Assembly (NCBI GenBank): GCA_051881815.1
Contig: JBJEQP010000004.1
Location: 1 to 28,459 of the forward strand
Direction of reading: 5' to 3'
DNA from: UMGS363 sp051881815
Lineage (GTDB): Bacteria; Bacillota; Clostridia; Oscillospirales; Ruminococcaceae
DNA length: 28,459 bases
Below are positions 8,032 to 15,281 of this stretch, in pieces. Below the pieces are notes generated by a model, which was not told where the DNA came from, did no database searches, and saw nothing but the letters and a program-made list of their open reading frames with translations. The position numbers and the translations under genes were made by a program. Position 1 is the stretch's first letter, and each line of letters starts with the position of its first letter.

Positions 8032-9711
8032 CTTTACCCAGCCGTTGTAAAGATTGACTCTTGTGCAGAGATCGTCATCGGAACAGGTATAGCCCTTGCC
8101 CTGCATTTCGTAAGCTTCACCGTTAATAAGTATCTCGTCGATCGTGTAGGTGTATCCGGGGAAGAACTTCTCACCGTTGGAAATTCCAAGTGCCGAGAAC
8201 GAAACTCCCTTTGCGATGCCTGCCTCCGAGAAATCAAGGCTAACGGTGTATGTGCCTTCTCCCGTTATCTGAACGTTTTCAGCCTTTATTCCCGTTGTGC
8301 AGCCGGCAGGATCATAGGTGTCGCCGACGCTGTAGGAAATCCCGTAATCGCTCGAAGCATACATTATCCAAGCGATAGCCATATCATCGGACGGCGGCAG
8401 TGCAATGCTGTCGTTCTGCTCATCAACAGACTTCTGCTTTGCATTTTCGATGTTTTTCTTTGCTTCGTCCTTTATTGCATCAACAGTCTTGTCCTTCTCA
8501 TTGTCATATCTGCGGTCAAGGAAAAGCTGCACCAGCGTTTCATCGGCAAATTTATTTGACAATCTCTTGTAGAATCCGCTGCAGTCCCAGAGCACGGGGC
8601 AGAAATCGTAAAGATCGCAGTTGTCCATAAGATTTGCATAGAATTTATCCGTATCGGGCTTAACGCTGCCATCATTTGTCATTACCGCATATTCTCCGAT
8701 AACAACACCGTAACCGTCTGCGGAGAATTTGCTCAGCTTTTCAAAAAGTCCGTTCTGCTCGTCAAAATCTGTCGGAGAACCCCAGTGATCCACGCTCTCC
8801 GTTCCGCAGTAATCCCACGGAGTATAGTAGTGAACGGAAAGCAGCAGCTTGCTGTCAGCCGTGTCTTCGGGCATCTTGAAACGCTCGTCGCAGGTGAGCG
8901 CAATGTCCGTGTTGTAGCCTGCAATAAGGAGAAAACGGTCGGCATTGTTTCCGCCCAGCGAACGGATAAGCTTAACGAATTCGCTGTTTATCATGTTTGT
9001 CGTTTCGTAACATTCATTCTTGTTCAGAACGCCCTCTTTGCCCGTTATGTCCTTGTCGTTAAGACGGTCGCCAAGCTCTTCATTAGCCGATTCAAAGATA
9101 AGCTTGTAGGAATAGTCCTTGAATCTCTCACCGATCTGCGTCCACATCGACTTGTACATCTCAAGCGCCTTTTCTCTGACCGCCGTGTCCTCGGAACCGA
9201 ACATTCCCCACCAGCCGCCGTCCCAGTGGTCGTTCACAATAACATACATATCAGCATCAAGAGCATAGTTCACTACCGTTTCAACACGAGCCATAAGTCT
9301 TTCATCAATAGTATAATCGCCCGTTTCAAAATTCATTCCGTTCGTCCATGCAACGGGGATCCTGATCGTGTCAAAGCCTGCATTTTTCATGCTCTTCATC
9401 ATTTCCGCAGTAGTGTAGGGCTGTCCCCAGAGCGTTTCAAAGCCGTCGGGATTTGCTCCGCCGACATAGCTCTGATGATTGTATGCTTCAAGGGTGTTGC
9501 CGAGATTGATACCGTTGCCCATTGCCCTTATCATCTCAAGCGAAGTCATTTCCTTGATGCTTTTATCCGCTTCCGATAATTCCGCAGAAACGGCTGCGGC
9601 AGTTTCACTTTGCACATCGCCTGTTTTGTCATCTGTTCCGCCCGAGCAGCCTGCCAGCATCAAAGCGGAAAGCAGAAGAGCCGCAAGCGATGATAACGTT
9701 TTCATTTTCAT
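7903..9711 (-). CDS. GH5 endoglucanase-type lipoprotein with C-terminal accessory domain
   Basis: This 602-residue secreted glycosidase begins with a lipoprotein signal peptide whose lipobox LMLAGC puts the lipid on Cys22; a Ser/Ala/Glu/Asp-rich linker follows. The GH5 barrel spans about residues 55-390: GINLGNTLEA (67-76), IRIPVAW (116-122), the acid/base Glu211 in SANEELG, VHYYTPWD and the nucleophile Glu340 in GYGVVIGEYAV. It should act outside the cell on beta-glucan, cellulose or related polymers. Residues about 440-602 form a separate beta-rich region, perhaps carbohydrate-binding, that I cannot assign to a family. No dockerin is seen. GGGAGG lies seven bases before the ATG, and it has its own promoter. 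Confidence 0.88.
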   Translation of the reverse strand: MKMKTLSSLAALLLSALMLAGCSGGTDDKTGDVQSETAAAVSAELSEADKSIKEMTSLEMIRAMGNGINLGNTLEAYNHQSYVGGANPDGFETLWGQPYTTAEMMKSMKNAGFDTIRIPVAWTNGMNFETGDYTIDERLMARVETVVNYALDADMYVIVNDHWDGGWWGMFGSEDTAVREKALEMYKSMWTQIGERFKDYSYKLIFESANEELGDRLNDKDITGKEGVLNKNECYETTNMINSEFVKLIRSLGGNNADRFLLIAGYNTDIALTCDERFKMPEDTADSKLLLSVHYYTPWDYCGTESVDHWGSPTDFDEQNGLFEKLSKFSADGYGVVIGEYAVMTNDGSVKPDTDKFYANLMDNCDLYDFCPVLWDCSGFYKRLSNKFADETLVQLFLDRRYDNEKDKTVDAIKDEAKKNIENAKQKSVDEQNDSIALPPSDDMAIAWIMYASSDYGISYSVGDTYDPAGCTTGIKAENVQITGEGTYTVSLDFSEAGIAKGVSFSALGISNGEKFFPGYTYTIDEILINGEAYEMQGKGYTCSDDDLCTRVNLYNGWVKSIPEEARVAEGDISECSPTIMPLGDKKRVSSISVTFTVKAPN

Positions 9712-9765
9712 GTAAAGTCCTCCCGATTTTATATTTTATCCGTATGAATAAAGAACGCTGTTTAT

Positions 9766-9794
9766 ATTATACTATCTGCTCACAAAGATTTCAA
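9766..9794 (-). promoter_or_regulatory. Promoter of the GH5 gene
   Basis: On the - strand TTGAAA (9789-9794) and TATAAT (9766-9771) are 17 bases apart, with a leader of about 48 bases. It lies downstream of the small-RNA terminator, so GH5 does not depend on that transcript. Confidence 0.65.
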
Positions 9795-9867
9795 GTACAT
9801 TCTATAAATTTTGAAAAATTTTCCGCCTTTAAGGAAATGCCAATGCTGTATTTGCAGTGCATCAAGG

Positions 9868-9896
9868 TTGACATTAACATATAAATATGCTACCAT
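9868..9896 (+). promoter_or_regulatory. Possible + promoter crossing the small-RNA locus
   Basis: TTGACA (9868-9873) and TACCAT (9891-9896) have a 17-base spacer. The -10 is weak. If active, it would give a long leader to the cysteine peptidase gene and an antisense transcript to the small RNA. Confidence 0.35.
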
Positions 9897-9971
9897 ATAT
9901 ACAATGATTTTGCCGAATAAACAATTCAATTACAAGGTGAAGTTTGAAAATAGAAAAATAGGCTAAAAATC

Positions 9972-10020
9972 AAAAAAGGGTACAAAAAACCAAGCCTACT
10001 TATAGACCGTTTTTTTACCC
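9972..10020 (-). terminator. Terminator of the candidate small RNA
   Basis: On the - strand GGGTAAAAAAAC (from 10020) pairs with GTTTTTTGTACCC (to 9978), with one mismatch and one bulge, followed directly by T6 (9972-9977). Confidence 0.65.
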
Positions 10021-10132
10021 TATGACCACCATTGGAATGCCGGTGTGTTCCAAGCACCTGCACATTTAAAGTAAGTCGGTGGTATCCTTATTTAAATGCC
10101 GGGAGAACACAAATATTTTTATATTTCGAGGT
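9972..10132 (-). ncRNA. Candidate small structured RNA, about 160 nt
   Basis: A transcription unit with no plausible reading frame is bounded on the - strand by a perfect promoter and by an intrinsic terminator. Within it, UGUGUUC near the 5' end can pair with GAACACA; GCAUUUAAA can pair with UUUAAAUGUGC (one bulge). ACCACC between those last two arms can pair with GGUGGU further downstream, which would make a pseudoknot. UUGGAA/UUCCAA is a competing hairpin. It is separate from GH5, which has its own promoter. I do not recognise it as tmRNA, RNase P, SRP RNA or a familiar riboswitch; 6S RNA or a lineage-specific sRNA remain possible. Confidence 0.6.
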
Positions 10133-10138
10133 ATTTAA

Positions 10139-10167
10139 ATTATAACATAAATTGTATTCTATGTCAA
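10139..10167 (-). promoter_or_regulatory. Perfect consensus promoter of the small RNA
   Basis: On the - strand TTGACA (10162-10167) and TATAAT (10139-10144) are exactly 17 bases apart, a full sigma-A consensus. The expected start of transcription is near 10132. Confidence 0.8.
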
Positions 10168-10171
10168 TATC

Positions 10172-10211
10172 GCGAAAGCACCTTTTTCATAACCCGATTG
10201 GTGCCTTTCGC
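10172..10211. repeat. Inverted repeat between sRNA promoter and peptidase gene
   Basis: GCGAAAGCACC (10172-10182) and GGTGCCTTTCGC (10200-10211) are inverted copies with one bulged base. They lie just upstream of the small-RNA promoter and directly before the peptidase ribosome site, so they could be an operator or a leader hairpin. Confidence 0.5.
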
Positions 10212-10230
10212 AGAAAGGCAGATTATAAAT

Positions 10231-10638
10231 ATGAATATCCATTATATCCACGAACCTACCGACCTGCAGTGCGGTCAGGCTGTCCTTGCAATGCTGCTTG
10301 GCACCTCCGCCGAATATATCTGCGAATACCTCGGCAACGACCGTGAAACTACCCTTCGGGAAATGCAGCGTGTTCTGACGGAGCACGGCGTAAAATTCTC
10401 CACCGAGCGCAAACAAGCACAAAATGTCGTTTCAAGCAAGAATACTAATGAGCTTTCTGCAAAGATCCCCTGTCGCTGCGCCCTTTTAAGCCTTGAAACT
10501 CCTCGCTGCTGGCATTGGTCATTGTATGCGGACGGCATTTTCTACGACCCCGAACACGGCATTTTAAACGACTTTCCTCAATCGGACAGAAAATTTTACT
10601 GGGAGATCATCCCCGAAACTTTGCCGATCAATAATTAA
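10231..10638 (+). CDS. Small C39-like cysteine peptidase
   Basis: The likely start is the ATG at 10231 with GAAAGG upstream, giving 135 residues; an earlier in-frame ATG at 10096 would add a tail lying in the small-RNA region. The protein resembles a papain-like C39 peptidase: Gln13-Cys14 in DLQCGQAVLAML (catalytic Cys), His95 in CWHWSLYADG and Asp106 in FYDPEHG. C39 peptidases often cleave double-glycine leaders, but stand-alone C39-like proteins exist with unknown substrates. No signal peptide, ABC exporter or peptide precursor is fused or adjacent. I am sure of the fold guess only moderately. Confidence 0.65.
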   Translation: MNIHYIHEPTDLQCGQAVLAMLLGTSAEYICEYLGNDRETTLREMQRVLTEHGVKFSTERKQAQNVVSSKNTNELSAKIPCRCALLSLETPRCWHWSLYADGIFYDPEHGILNDFPQSDRKFYWEIIPETLPINN

Positions 10639-10648
10639 TTATAAAAAA

Positions 10649-10692
10649 CTGCGTATGATCTCTTGTTTTTGATCATACGCAGGTGTTTTTTA
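10649..10692 (+). terminator. Terminator after the cysteine peptidase gene
   Basis: CTGCGTATGATC (10649-10660) pairs perfectly with GATCATACGCAG (10671-10682), 10-base loop, followed by GTGTTTTTTA. Confidence 0.85.
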
Positions 10693-10703
10693 TTCGTTTT
10701 TCT

Positions 10704-10885
10704 TTTATCGGTACCGAGCCGCCAACTTTTAAGCGTTTTACAAAGTACCCTGCGAACCGCCCAAGGGGGCATCCCCTTATGAAAAGTACCGTAAAGAAGT
10801 ATTTATCGGTACCGAGCCGCCAACTTTAAGCGTTTTACAAAGTACCCTGCGAACCGCCCAAGGGGGCATCCCCTTTTGTACCGTA
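10704..10885. repeat. Tandem repeat pair overlapping the 3' end of the ABC ATPase gene
   Basis: Two nearly identical units (10704-10795 and 10802-10885) begin TTTATCGGTACCGAGCCGCC and contain AAGTACCCTGCGAACCGCCC followed by the small hairpin AAGGGGGCATCCCCTT. They differ by a few bases and a short indel near their ends. The second unit encodes the last 13 or so residues and stop codon of the ATPase gene on the - strand. The first unit would encode nearly the same tail if read the same way. It is probably a genome-wide intergenic repeat of the species. Confidence 0.8.
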
Positions 10886-11845
10886 AGCAATTCTGATTAT
10901 GTCGTCAATGTTTGCTTCTTCAAGACGAATATCCTTAATTTTCGCCTGCTTGCCGATATCGCTCATAAGCTCGGCAGCGGTTATTTCGTCCTTGCGAAAG
11001 CGGTATGTAGTCTGTGCGCCCTCGGATCTGATTATCTCCGCCTTCGGATGCGGTATCTCATGCTCGCTGTAAAATTCAACTATAAGCTGACGGTACGGCG
11101 CAATGCGATCCGATATCTCATCAAGAGAGCCGTCCTCCATAATAACACCGTTGTTTATAATGATAATGCGCTTGCAAAGCTCCTGAATATCGCCGAGATC
11201 GTGCGTCGTGAGAATTACAGTTGTCTGACGCTCTGCATTTATCTCCTTGATAAAACGGCGGATAGCGTGCTTTGCGTCAACATCAAGTCCGATAGTCGGC
11301 TCGTCAAGGAACAGAACATCGGGAGAATGAAGCATCGCAGCCGCAAGATCGCCCCTCATGCGCTGACCGAGAGAAAGCTGACGAACGGGCGTGTCGATAA
11401 TGCTGTTGATGTTCAGTATATCGTCCATCATTTTCATATTGCGTTCAAAGGTGTCGTCATCAACATCATATATGCGGCGCAAAAGCTCAAAGCTCTCGCC
11501 AAGGCGAAGATCCCAGTAAAGCTGTGTGCGCTGACCGAATACAACTCCGAGCTGCTTTACAACGGATTTTCTGTCCTTTTCGGGGGAAATGCCGTTGATA
11601 AGAATTTCGCCCGAGGTCGGTGAAAGTATGCCCGACATCATTTTAACGGTCGTGCTTTTACCTGCTCCGTTAGGGCCTATGTAGCCGACTATTTCACCCT
11701 TTTCAATGGAAAAGCTTATGTCGTTTACGGCGGTGACGATCTTTTTCTCCGCCTTGAAAAGACCCTTGACTGCGCCTTTAAGTCCCTTTTCTTTTTTTAC
11801 TGTCTTGAATTGTTTCACAAGATGATTTACTTCTATAACAGGCAT
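10835..11845 (-). CDS. ABC exporter ATP-binding protein (ABC-2 type, COG4586-like)
   Basis: From the ATG at 11845 (AGGAGG seven bases upstream; an ATG 90 bases earlier lacks a ribosome site and overlaps the permease gene) this is a 336-residue ABC ATPase. Walker A is GPNGAGKST (57-65), the signature is LSLGQRMRGDLAAAM and Walker B is VLFLDEPTIGLD, with the switch His in TTHD. The insert before Walker A (KEKGLKGAVKGLF) is typical of the uncharacterised COG4586 ATPases, which pair with COG4587/COG3694 permeases like the two genes upstream. Homology appears to end at DDIIRIAYG; the final residues KGDAPLGGSQGTL come from an intergenic repeat. Substrate unknown; the family is thought to export. 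Confidence 0.88.
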   Translation of the reverse strand: MPVIEVNHLVKQFKTVKKEKGLKGAVKGLFKAEKKIVTAVNDISFSIEKGEIVGYIGPNGAGKSTTVKMMSGILSPTSGEILINGISPEKDRKSVVKQLGVVFGQRTQLYWDLRLGESFELLRRIYDVDDDTFERNMKMMDDILNINSIIDTPVRQLSLGQRMRGDLAAAMLHSPDVLFLDEPTIGLDVDAKHAIRRFIKEINAERQTTVILTTHDLGDIQELCKRIIIINNGVIMEDGSLDEISDRIAPYRQLIVEFYSEHEIPHPKAEIIRSEGAQTTYRFRKDEITAAELMSDIGKQAKIKDIRLEEANIDDIIRIAYGTKGDAPLGGSQGTL

Positions 11846-11873
11846 ATTATGTCCTCCTGACTGTTCTGTATTT

Positions 11874-12686
11874 TTACGAGCCTGCGCTCTCGTACTGTGT
11901 GAAGCCTGCACGGAATACACGGCAGGATATTGCAAAAAGCAGAATTCCTATCGTCAATGTAATGAACGGCAGACCGTAAGGCAGGGTTATCATCGAATCC
12001 TTGCCGAGGAACTCCGCTGCAGGATAAAAGCATACCCAGCTGACGGGCAGTACAAACGTAAATATTATCTGCACAACTCTTGGGTACATTGTAAGCGGAT
12101 ACATATTCGTGCGGTTGAAGATCTCCTGCATAAAGCCGGAAATGTGCATCGGGCTTTTGCTCCAGAACGTGAGCGAACCGAGGATAAGATATATTCCTCC
12201 GCGCAGGAATGTCGCTCCGATAACGGTGCAGATCATACATAAGGTGTTGTATAACGTCCATTTGAAATCGACCGCAATACAGCCGTATATAAAAAGAATG
12301 ATCCCCGGGATAAGGTCGGTTATGCCGAAAATGTTAAGCTCGCCGAGAAGAAATTGGAACAATGTTCCCATCGGGCGCAAACGCAGTCTGTCAAGCTCTC
12401 CGTGAATGATCTGATAACCCATCCACCATGTTTTCGAGAAGAAAATAACGGACAGACCGTGACTTAAAATTGAAACGCCGTAAAGAAACGCAAGCTGCTT
12501 GTAGTCCCAGCCTGCAAGATCGTTGAACTCCATTACAACAAATCGTATCGTCGCAAAGGCAACAAGAAATTGTATCGGGTTTGATATCAGCCAGCCGATG
12601 AACGCCGCAGGATATTCAAAGCAGGACTGCACAGACAGCCTTGCCGAAAGCAGTGCGACCGACAGATAATGTTTTAGCTTTTTCAC
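11874..12686 (-). CDS. ABC-2 family permease (COG3694-like)
   Basis: The likely start is GTG at 12686, eight bases after GGAGG, which leaves a 4-base gap from the upstream permease stop and gives 270 residues. A longer frame exists but overlaps the upstream gene. The protein has about six hydrophobic spans and a cytoplasmic loop with HGELDRLRLRPMG, characteristic of this ABC-2 permease subfamily. The ATPase begins 28 bases downstream. It would form a heteromeric exporter with the upstream permease. Confidence 0.82.
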   Translation of the reverse strand: MKKLKHYLSVALLSARLSVQSCFEYPAAFIGWLISNPIQFLVAFATIRFVVMEFNDLAGWDYKQLAFLYGVSILSHGLSVIFFSKTWWMGYQIIHGELDRLRLRPMGTLFQFLLGELNIFGITDLIPGIILFIYGCIAVDFKWTLYNTLCMICTVIGATFLRGGIYLILGSLTFWSKSPMHISGFMQEIFNRTNMYPLTMYPRVVQIIFTFVLPVSWVCFYPAAEFLGKDSMITLPYGLPFITLTIGILLFAISCRVFRAGFTQYESAGS

Positions 12687-12690
12687 TGTA

Positions 12691-13482
12691 TCAGCCTCCT
12701 TGTACAAGTACACGCTTTTCAATGCGTTTTTGCGCAAATATGACTGCGACCGTCAGCACCGCAAGCCAGACCGCCTGTACGCCCAAAGCCTGCAGGCTCT
12801 CGCTTATGCTGTACTTGCCTATGTAAATGCCGAGCGGAGTCTGGAACATATACACAAACGGCAGACAGTTCACCGCCGTGCGCAGCCAAAAGGGAAAGAA
12901 CCATATCGGTATCATTGCGCCCGAAAGCATATTGACAAAATGGTATTTTACCGAGAAAGCAGGTCCCAAGTCAATTGCGGTGAATGCGATCATTGCAAAC
13001 AGCGCGGAAAAAGTCCAGTTTATGCCGTAGCCTAAAGCGAAGCTCGGTATGAACATCAGAAAATGCTGCAGCGAAGCAGGCACGGGCAGCCCGAATATCG
13101 CCACCGCCACAATAAATATCGGCAGCGTGCTTCGGAAAAAGCATATCACAAGATTGCCCATATCCTCCGCAAGATACATTCCGAAAAGGTTCACGGGCTT
13201 TATCATATCCGTTGCAATGCTGCCCGATTTAACAGCGTCGGAGATCCTGTCCTCAACGCCCATATAGTACATTGAACCCATTATCGCGGATATGACGGTG
13301 TAGGTTATCATGGAGCTTCCCGTAACTCCGTGGGCAACCTCTGTTCCTCCGTATGCTGCCTTCCAGAAAAAACCTACCGAAAGCATTATAAGCGCCTGCA
13401 TTATCGTGTAGGTAAGTACCTCCATTCGGTAAGCAAGCATCGTCTGCATACGAAGCTTTGCAATGTAAAGATAAGTTTTCAT
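12691..13482 (-). CDS. ABC-2 family permease (COG4587-like)
   Basis: This 263-residue integral membrane protein has about six spans. Its cytoplasmic segment VEDRISDAVKSGSIATDMIK before PVNLFGMYLAED is typical of the COG4587 half of these exporters. It is the first structural gene of the three-gene exporter operon. Its ribosome site (AAGGGGGAA) lies directly after an attenuator-like hairpin and a short leader ORF, suggesting regulated read-through. Confidence 0.82.
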   Translation of the reverse strand: MKTYLYIAKLRMQTMLAYRMEVLTYTIMQALIMLSVGFFWKAAYGGTEVAHGVTGSSMITYTVISAIMGSMYYMGVEDRISDAVKSGSIATDMIKPVNLFGMYLAEDMGNLVICFFRSTLPIFIVAVAIFGLPVPASLQHFLMFIPSFALGYGINWTFSALFAMIAFTAIDLGPAFSVKYHFVNMLSGAMIPIWFFPFWLRTAVNCLPFVYMFQTPLGIYIGKYSISESLQALGVQAVWLAVLTVAVIFAQKRIEKRVLVQGG

Positions 13483-13512
13483 TAAATTCCCCCTTCAAAA
13501 CAAAAGAAGCAC

Positions 13513-13541
13513 AAAAAAGCCGCCGGAAAAGCTCCGACGGC
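13513..13541 (-). terminator. Attenuator-like terminator before the ABC exporter operon
   Basis: On the - strand GCCGTCGG (13541-13534) pairs with CCGGCGGC (13526-13519) across a 7-base loop, followed by T6 (13518-13513). It lies between the leader ORF and the first permease, 30 bases before its ATG, so it would stop transcription ahead of the operon unless read through. Confidence 0.7.
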
Positions 13542-13569
13542 ATATCGACAGTATTTACGGCGCACAAAT

Positions 13570-13650
13570 TCAGCGCAGTATCACTCCGAAAGGACAGGCT
13601 TCTCTTTTTCCGTATGAAATTCTCACTGCTGTATTATTGGTCATTCTCAT
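13570..13650 (-). CDS. Putative 26-residue leader peptide of the ABC exporter operon
   Basis: Directly downstream of a perfect promoter, the ribosome site AAAGGAGG is followed seven bases later by ATG and a 26-codon frame, MRMTNNTAVRISYGKREACP then FGVILR and TGA. An intrinsic-terminator hairpin follows within 30 bases, then the exporter genes. This is the layout of a translation-coupled attenuator. The ribosome site (13654-13665) can pair with codons 17-21 of the frame (13589-13602) in two 6-bp blocks. I recognise no known leader peptide in it. It is too short to prove as coding from one sequence. Confidence 0.55.
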   Translation of the reverse strand: MRMTNNTAVRISYGKREACPFGVILR

Positions 13651-13682
13651 GATGAAGCCTCCTTTCAAAATAATGTATTTGC

Positions 13683-13711
13683 ATTATAGCATAGAAATAT
13701 TTTCCTGTCAA
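13683..13711 (-). promoter_or_regulatory. Perfect consensus promoter of the leader-ABC exporter operon
   Basis: On the - strand TTGACA (13706-13711) and TATAAT (13683-13688) are exactly 17 bases apart. Transcription should start near 13676, about 25 bases before the leader ORF. Confidence 0.8.
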
Positions 13712-13816
13712 TACCGTATTTTATGTATATTTTGTTAATTTATAGTGTAATATTTGTTTCAAGGTGCTTTGGTTTATTTGTTTTAAGATCATTTTTTATT
13801 CCGAAATACGAAGCAA

Positions 13817-13845
13817 TTGACCTATAAAAAAATATATGATATACT
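13817..13845 (+). promoter_or_regulatory. Promoter of the HTH-kinase gene
   Basis: TTGACC (13817-13822) and TATACT (13840-13845) are 17 bases apart, giving a leader of about 145 bases. Confidence 0.6.
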
Positions 13846-13851
13846 TTTCCT

Positions 13852-13906
13852 CGGAAATATTTATAGGCAATGCCGCACAATTATTGCCGCCAATTGTGCG
13901 ATATTT
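13852..13906 (+). promoter_or_regulatory. Structured leader of the HTH-kinase gene
   Basis: Just after the promoter GCACAATT and AATTGTGC form a perfect 8-bp inverted repeat around a 9-base loop. An outer pair GGAAATAT/ATATTTCC encloses it. GGCAAT/ATTGCC offers a competing fold. No T tract follows, so it is not a simple terminator; an operator or translational switch is possible. Confidence 0.4.
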
Positions 13907-13997
13907 CCTTAATCCTACGGAGCGTGGGTTCCTGTTCATATCATCGGATGCTATTATATAATCGGAAGCTTCACAAATCATTAACGGAGGAAAAATC

Positions 13998-15263
13998 ATG
14001 GATCAGATAAGAATAGGAAAATTCATCGCCGAGCGAAGAAAAGAACACGGCTTGCTTCAAAAGGATATCGCCGAACGATTGGGGATAAGCGAAAAAACCG
14101 TATCAAAATGGGAATGCGGAAACGGACTTCCCGAGGTCGTTTATATGGAGGCTTTGTGCCGTATACTCGGCATAACGGTCAACGAGCTGCTTGCAGGAAG
14201 ATCGATCCCGATAACAGAATTGCTCGATATCATCGACAGATCCCGTCTTGACCTTGTAAAGCAGCTCGAATTTGAACAGCTTAAAATGCGCATATACAAG
14301 CTTTATGAAATTGAGATAGATTCAATGGAAACATCGGAAAACGGCGCAGGCAGCCTTACCTATTTCGTGACGTCAGCAGGCAGAAAATATGTCGTAAAAT
14401 ACCCTTCCGACAACGAAATAAACCACCCCGAAACGGAAATTTCGGTCTGCGGAGAGCTTATCAAAAAAGGCATCCCCGCCTGCAAATTTCTTCCGAACAA
14501 AAACGGCAGCTTTCTGTCATCGGACGAAAGCGGAAGAAGATTCACTCTGCAGCATTTCTATGAGGGCGTGACCTACGGCTATCACGAAGCCCCCGAAAGG
14601 CTGCAAAAAGCTTCCGCTGTAATGCTTGCAAATATCCACATCACAATGAAAGACTTCGAAAACATCCCCATAGGCATCGGCGGCGATTTCTTTAAATACA
14701 GAAGACCCGAAAATATGCCCGAAGCATACAGCCCCACCCTGAAAAAAGCCATTGAAAACGGAGATAATGAGATCGCCGCCGAAATTCGTTCAAATATAAT
14801 TGTTATAGAGTCAATGCCGAAATATGAGTTCGATATAAACAGCTTTACCTGCGGAAACACCCACGGCGATTATATGATATCGCAGCTTATCTGGAAGGAT
14901 GACGAGATAAACGGCGTCATCGACTTGACCTGCGCCTGCAAACATCCGCTTATATGGGAAGTTGTCCGTTCCTACGTTTTTATGGCTCCCGAAGCTGCCC
15001 TTGGTGAAATAAATATCGACGCTCTTGTGCGCTATATTTCCAACTATACGGAAATTTGTCCGCTGAACAGATACGATATAGAAAATGCAGGACGGCTGTT
15101 CTATTACTTCCTCTCGGTATGTAATTTCTACGGTCAGTACTACGATTCGATCTCACGAAACAGAACTATCTATCTTGAACAGGCAGAAATGTCCTCAAAG
15201 CTTCTTCTTTGGTTTGAAAAGCATATTGATGAGCTTGATGCCGAGCTTAAAAAGCTTATATAA
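13998..15263 (+). CDS. Fusion of XRE-type HTH and aminoglycoside-phosphotransferase-like kinase
   Basis: The 421-residue protein joins two domains. Residues 5-65 are a Cro/CI-type helix-turn-helix (QKDIAERLGISEKTVSKWEC). Residues about 115-400 look like a small-molecule kinase of the APH/choline-kinase class: Lys134 in KYVVKYP (ATP site), the catalytic loop THGDYMISQLIW with His289 and Asp291, and the metal-binding Asp309 in NGVIDLTCACK. The usual Asn of HGDxHxxN is Gln296, so activity is not certain. GGAGGAAA lies before the ATG. A DNA-binding kinase could be a ligand-sensing regulator or a resistance enzyme; I cannot tell which. It is convergent with the araC-type gene. Confidence 0.8.
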   Translation: MDQIRIGKFIAERRKEHGLLQKDIAERLGISEKTVSKWECGNGLPEVVYMEALCRILGITVNELLAGRSIPITELLDIIDRSRLDLVKQLEFEQLKMRIYKLYEIEIDSMETSENGAGSLTYFVTSAGRKYVVKYPSDNEINHPETEISVCGELIKKGIPACKFLPNKNGSFLSSDESGRRFTLQHFYEGVTYGYHEAPERLQKASAVMLANIHITMKDFENIPIGIGGDFFKYRRPENMPEAYSPTLKKAIENGDNEIAAEIRSNIIVIESMPKYEFDINSFTCGNTHGDYMISQLIWKDDEINGVIDLTCACKHPLIWEVVRSYVFMAPEAALGEINIDALVRYISNYTEICPLNRYDIENAGRLFYYFLSVCNFYGQYYDSISRNRTIYLEQAEMSSKLLLWFEKHIDELDAELKKLI

Positions 15264-15281
15264 AGGAACAGCTGCGGATCT

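Noticed and set aside
13871..14011. A short + frame starting ATGCCGCACAATTATTGC in the leader of the HTH-kinase gene.
   Set aside because: No ribosome site precedes it and it runs out of frame over the HTH start; the DNA is better explained by the inverted repeat.
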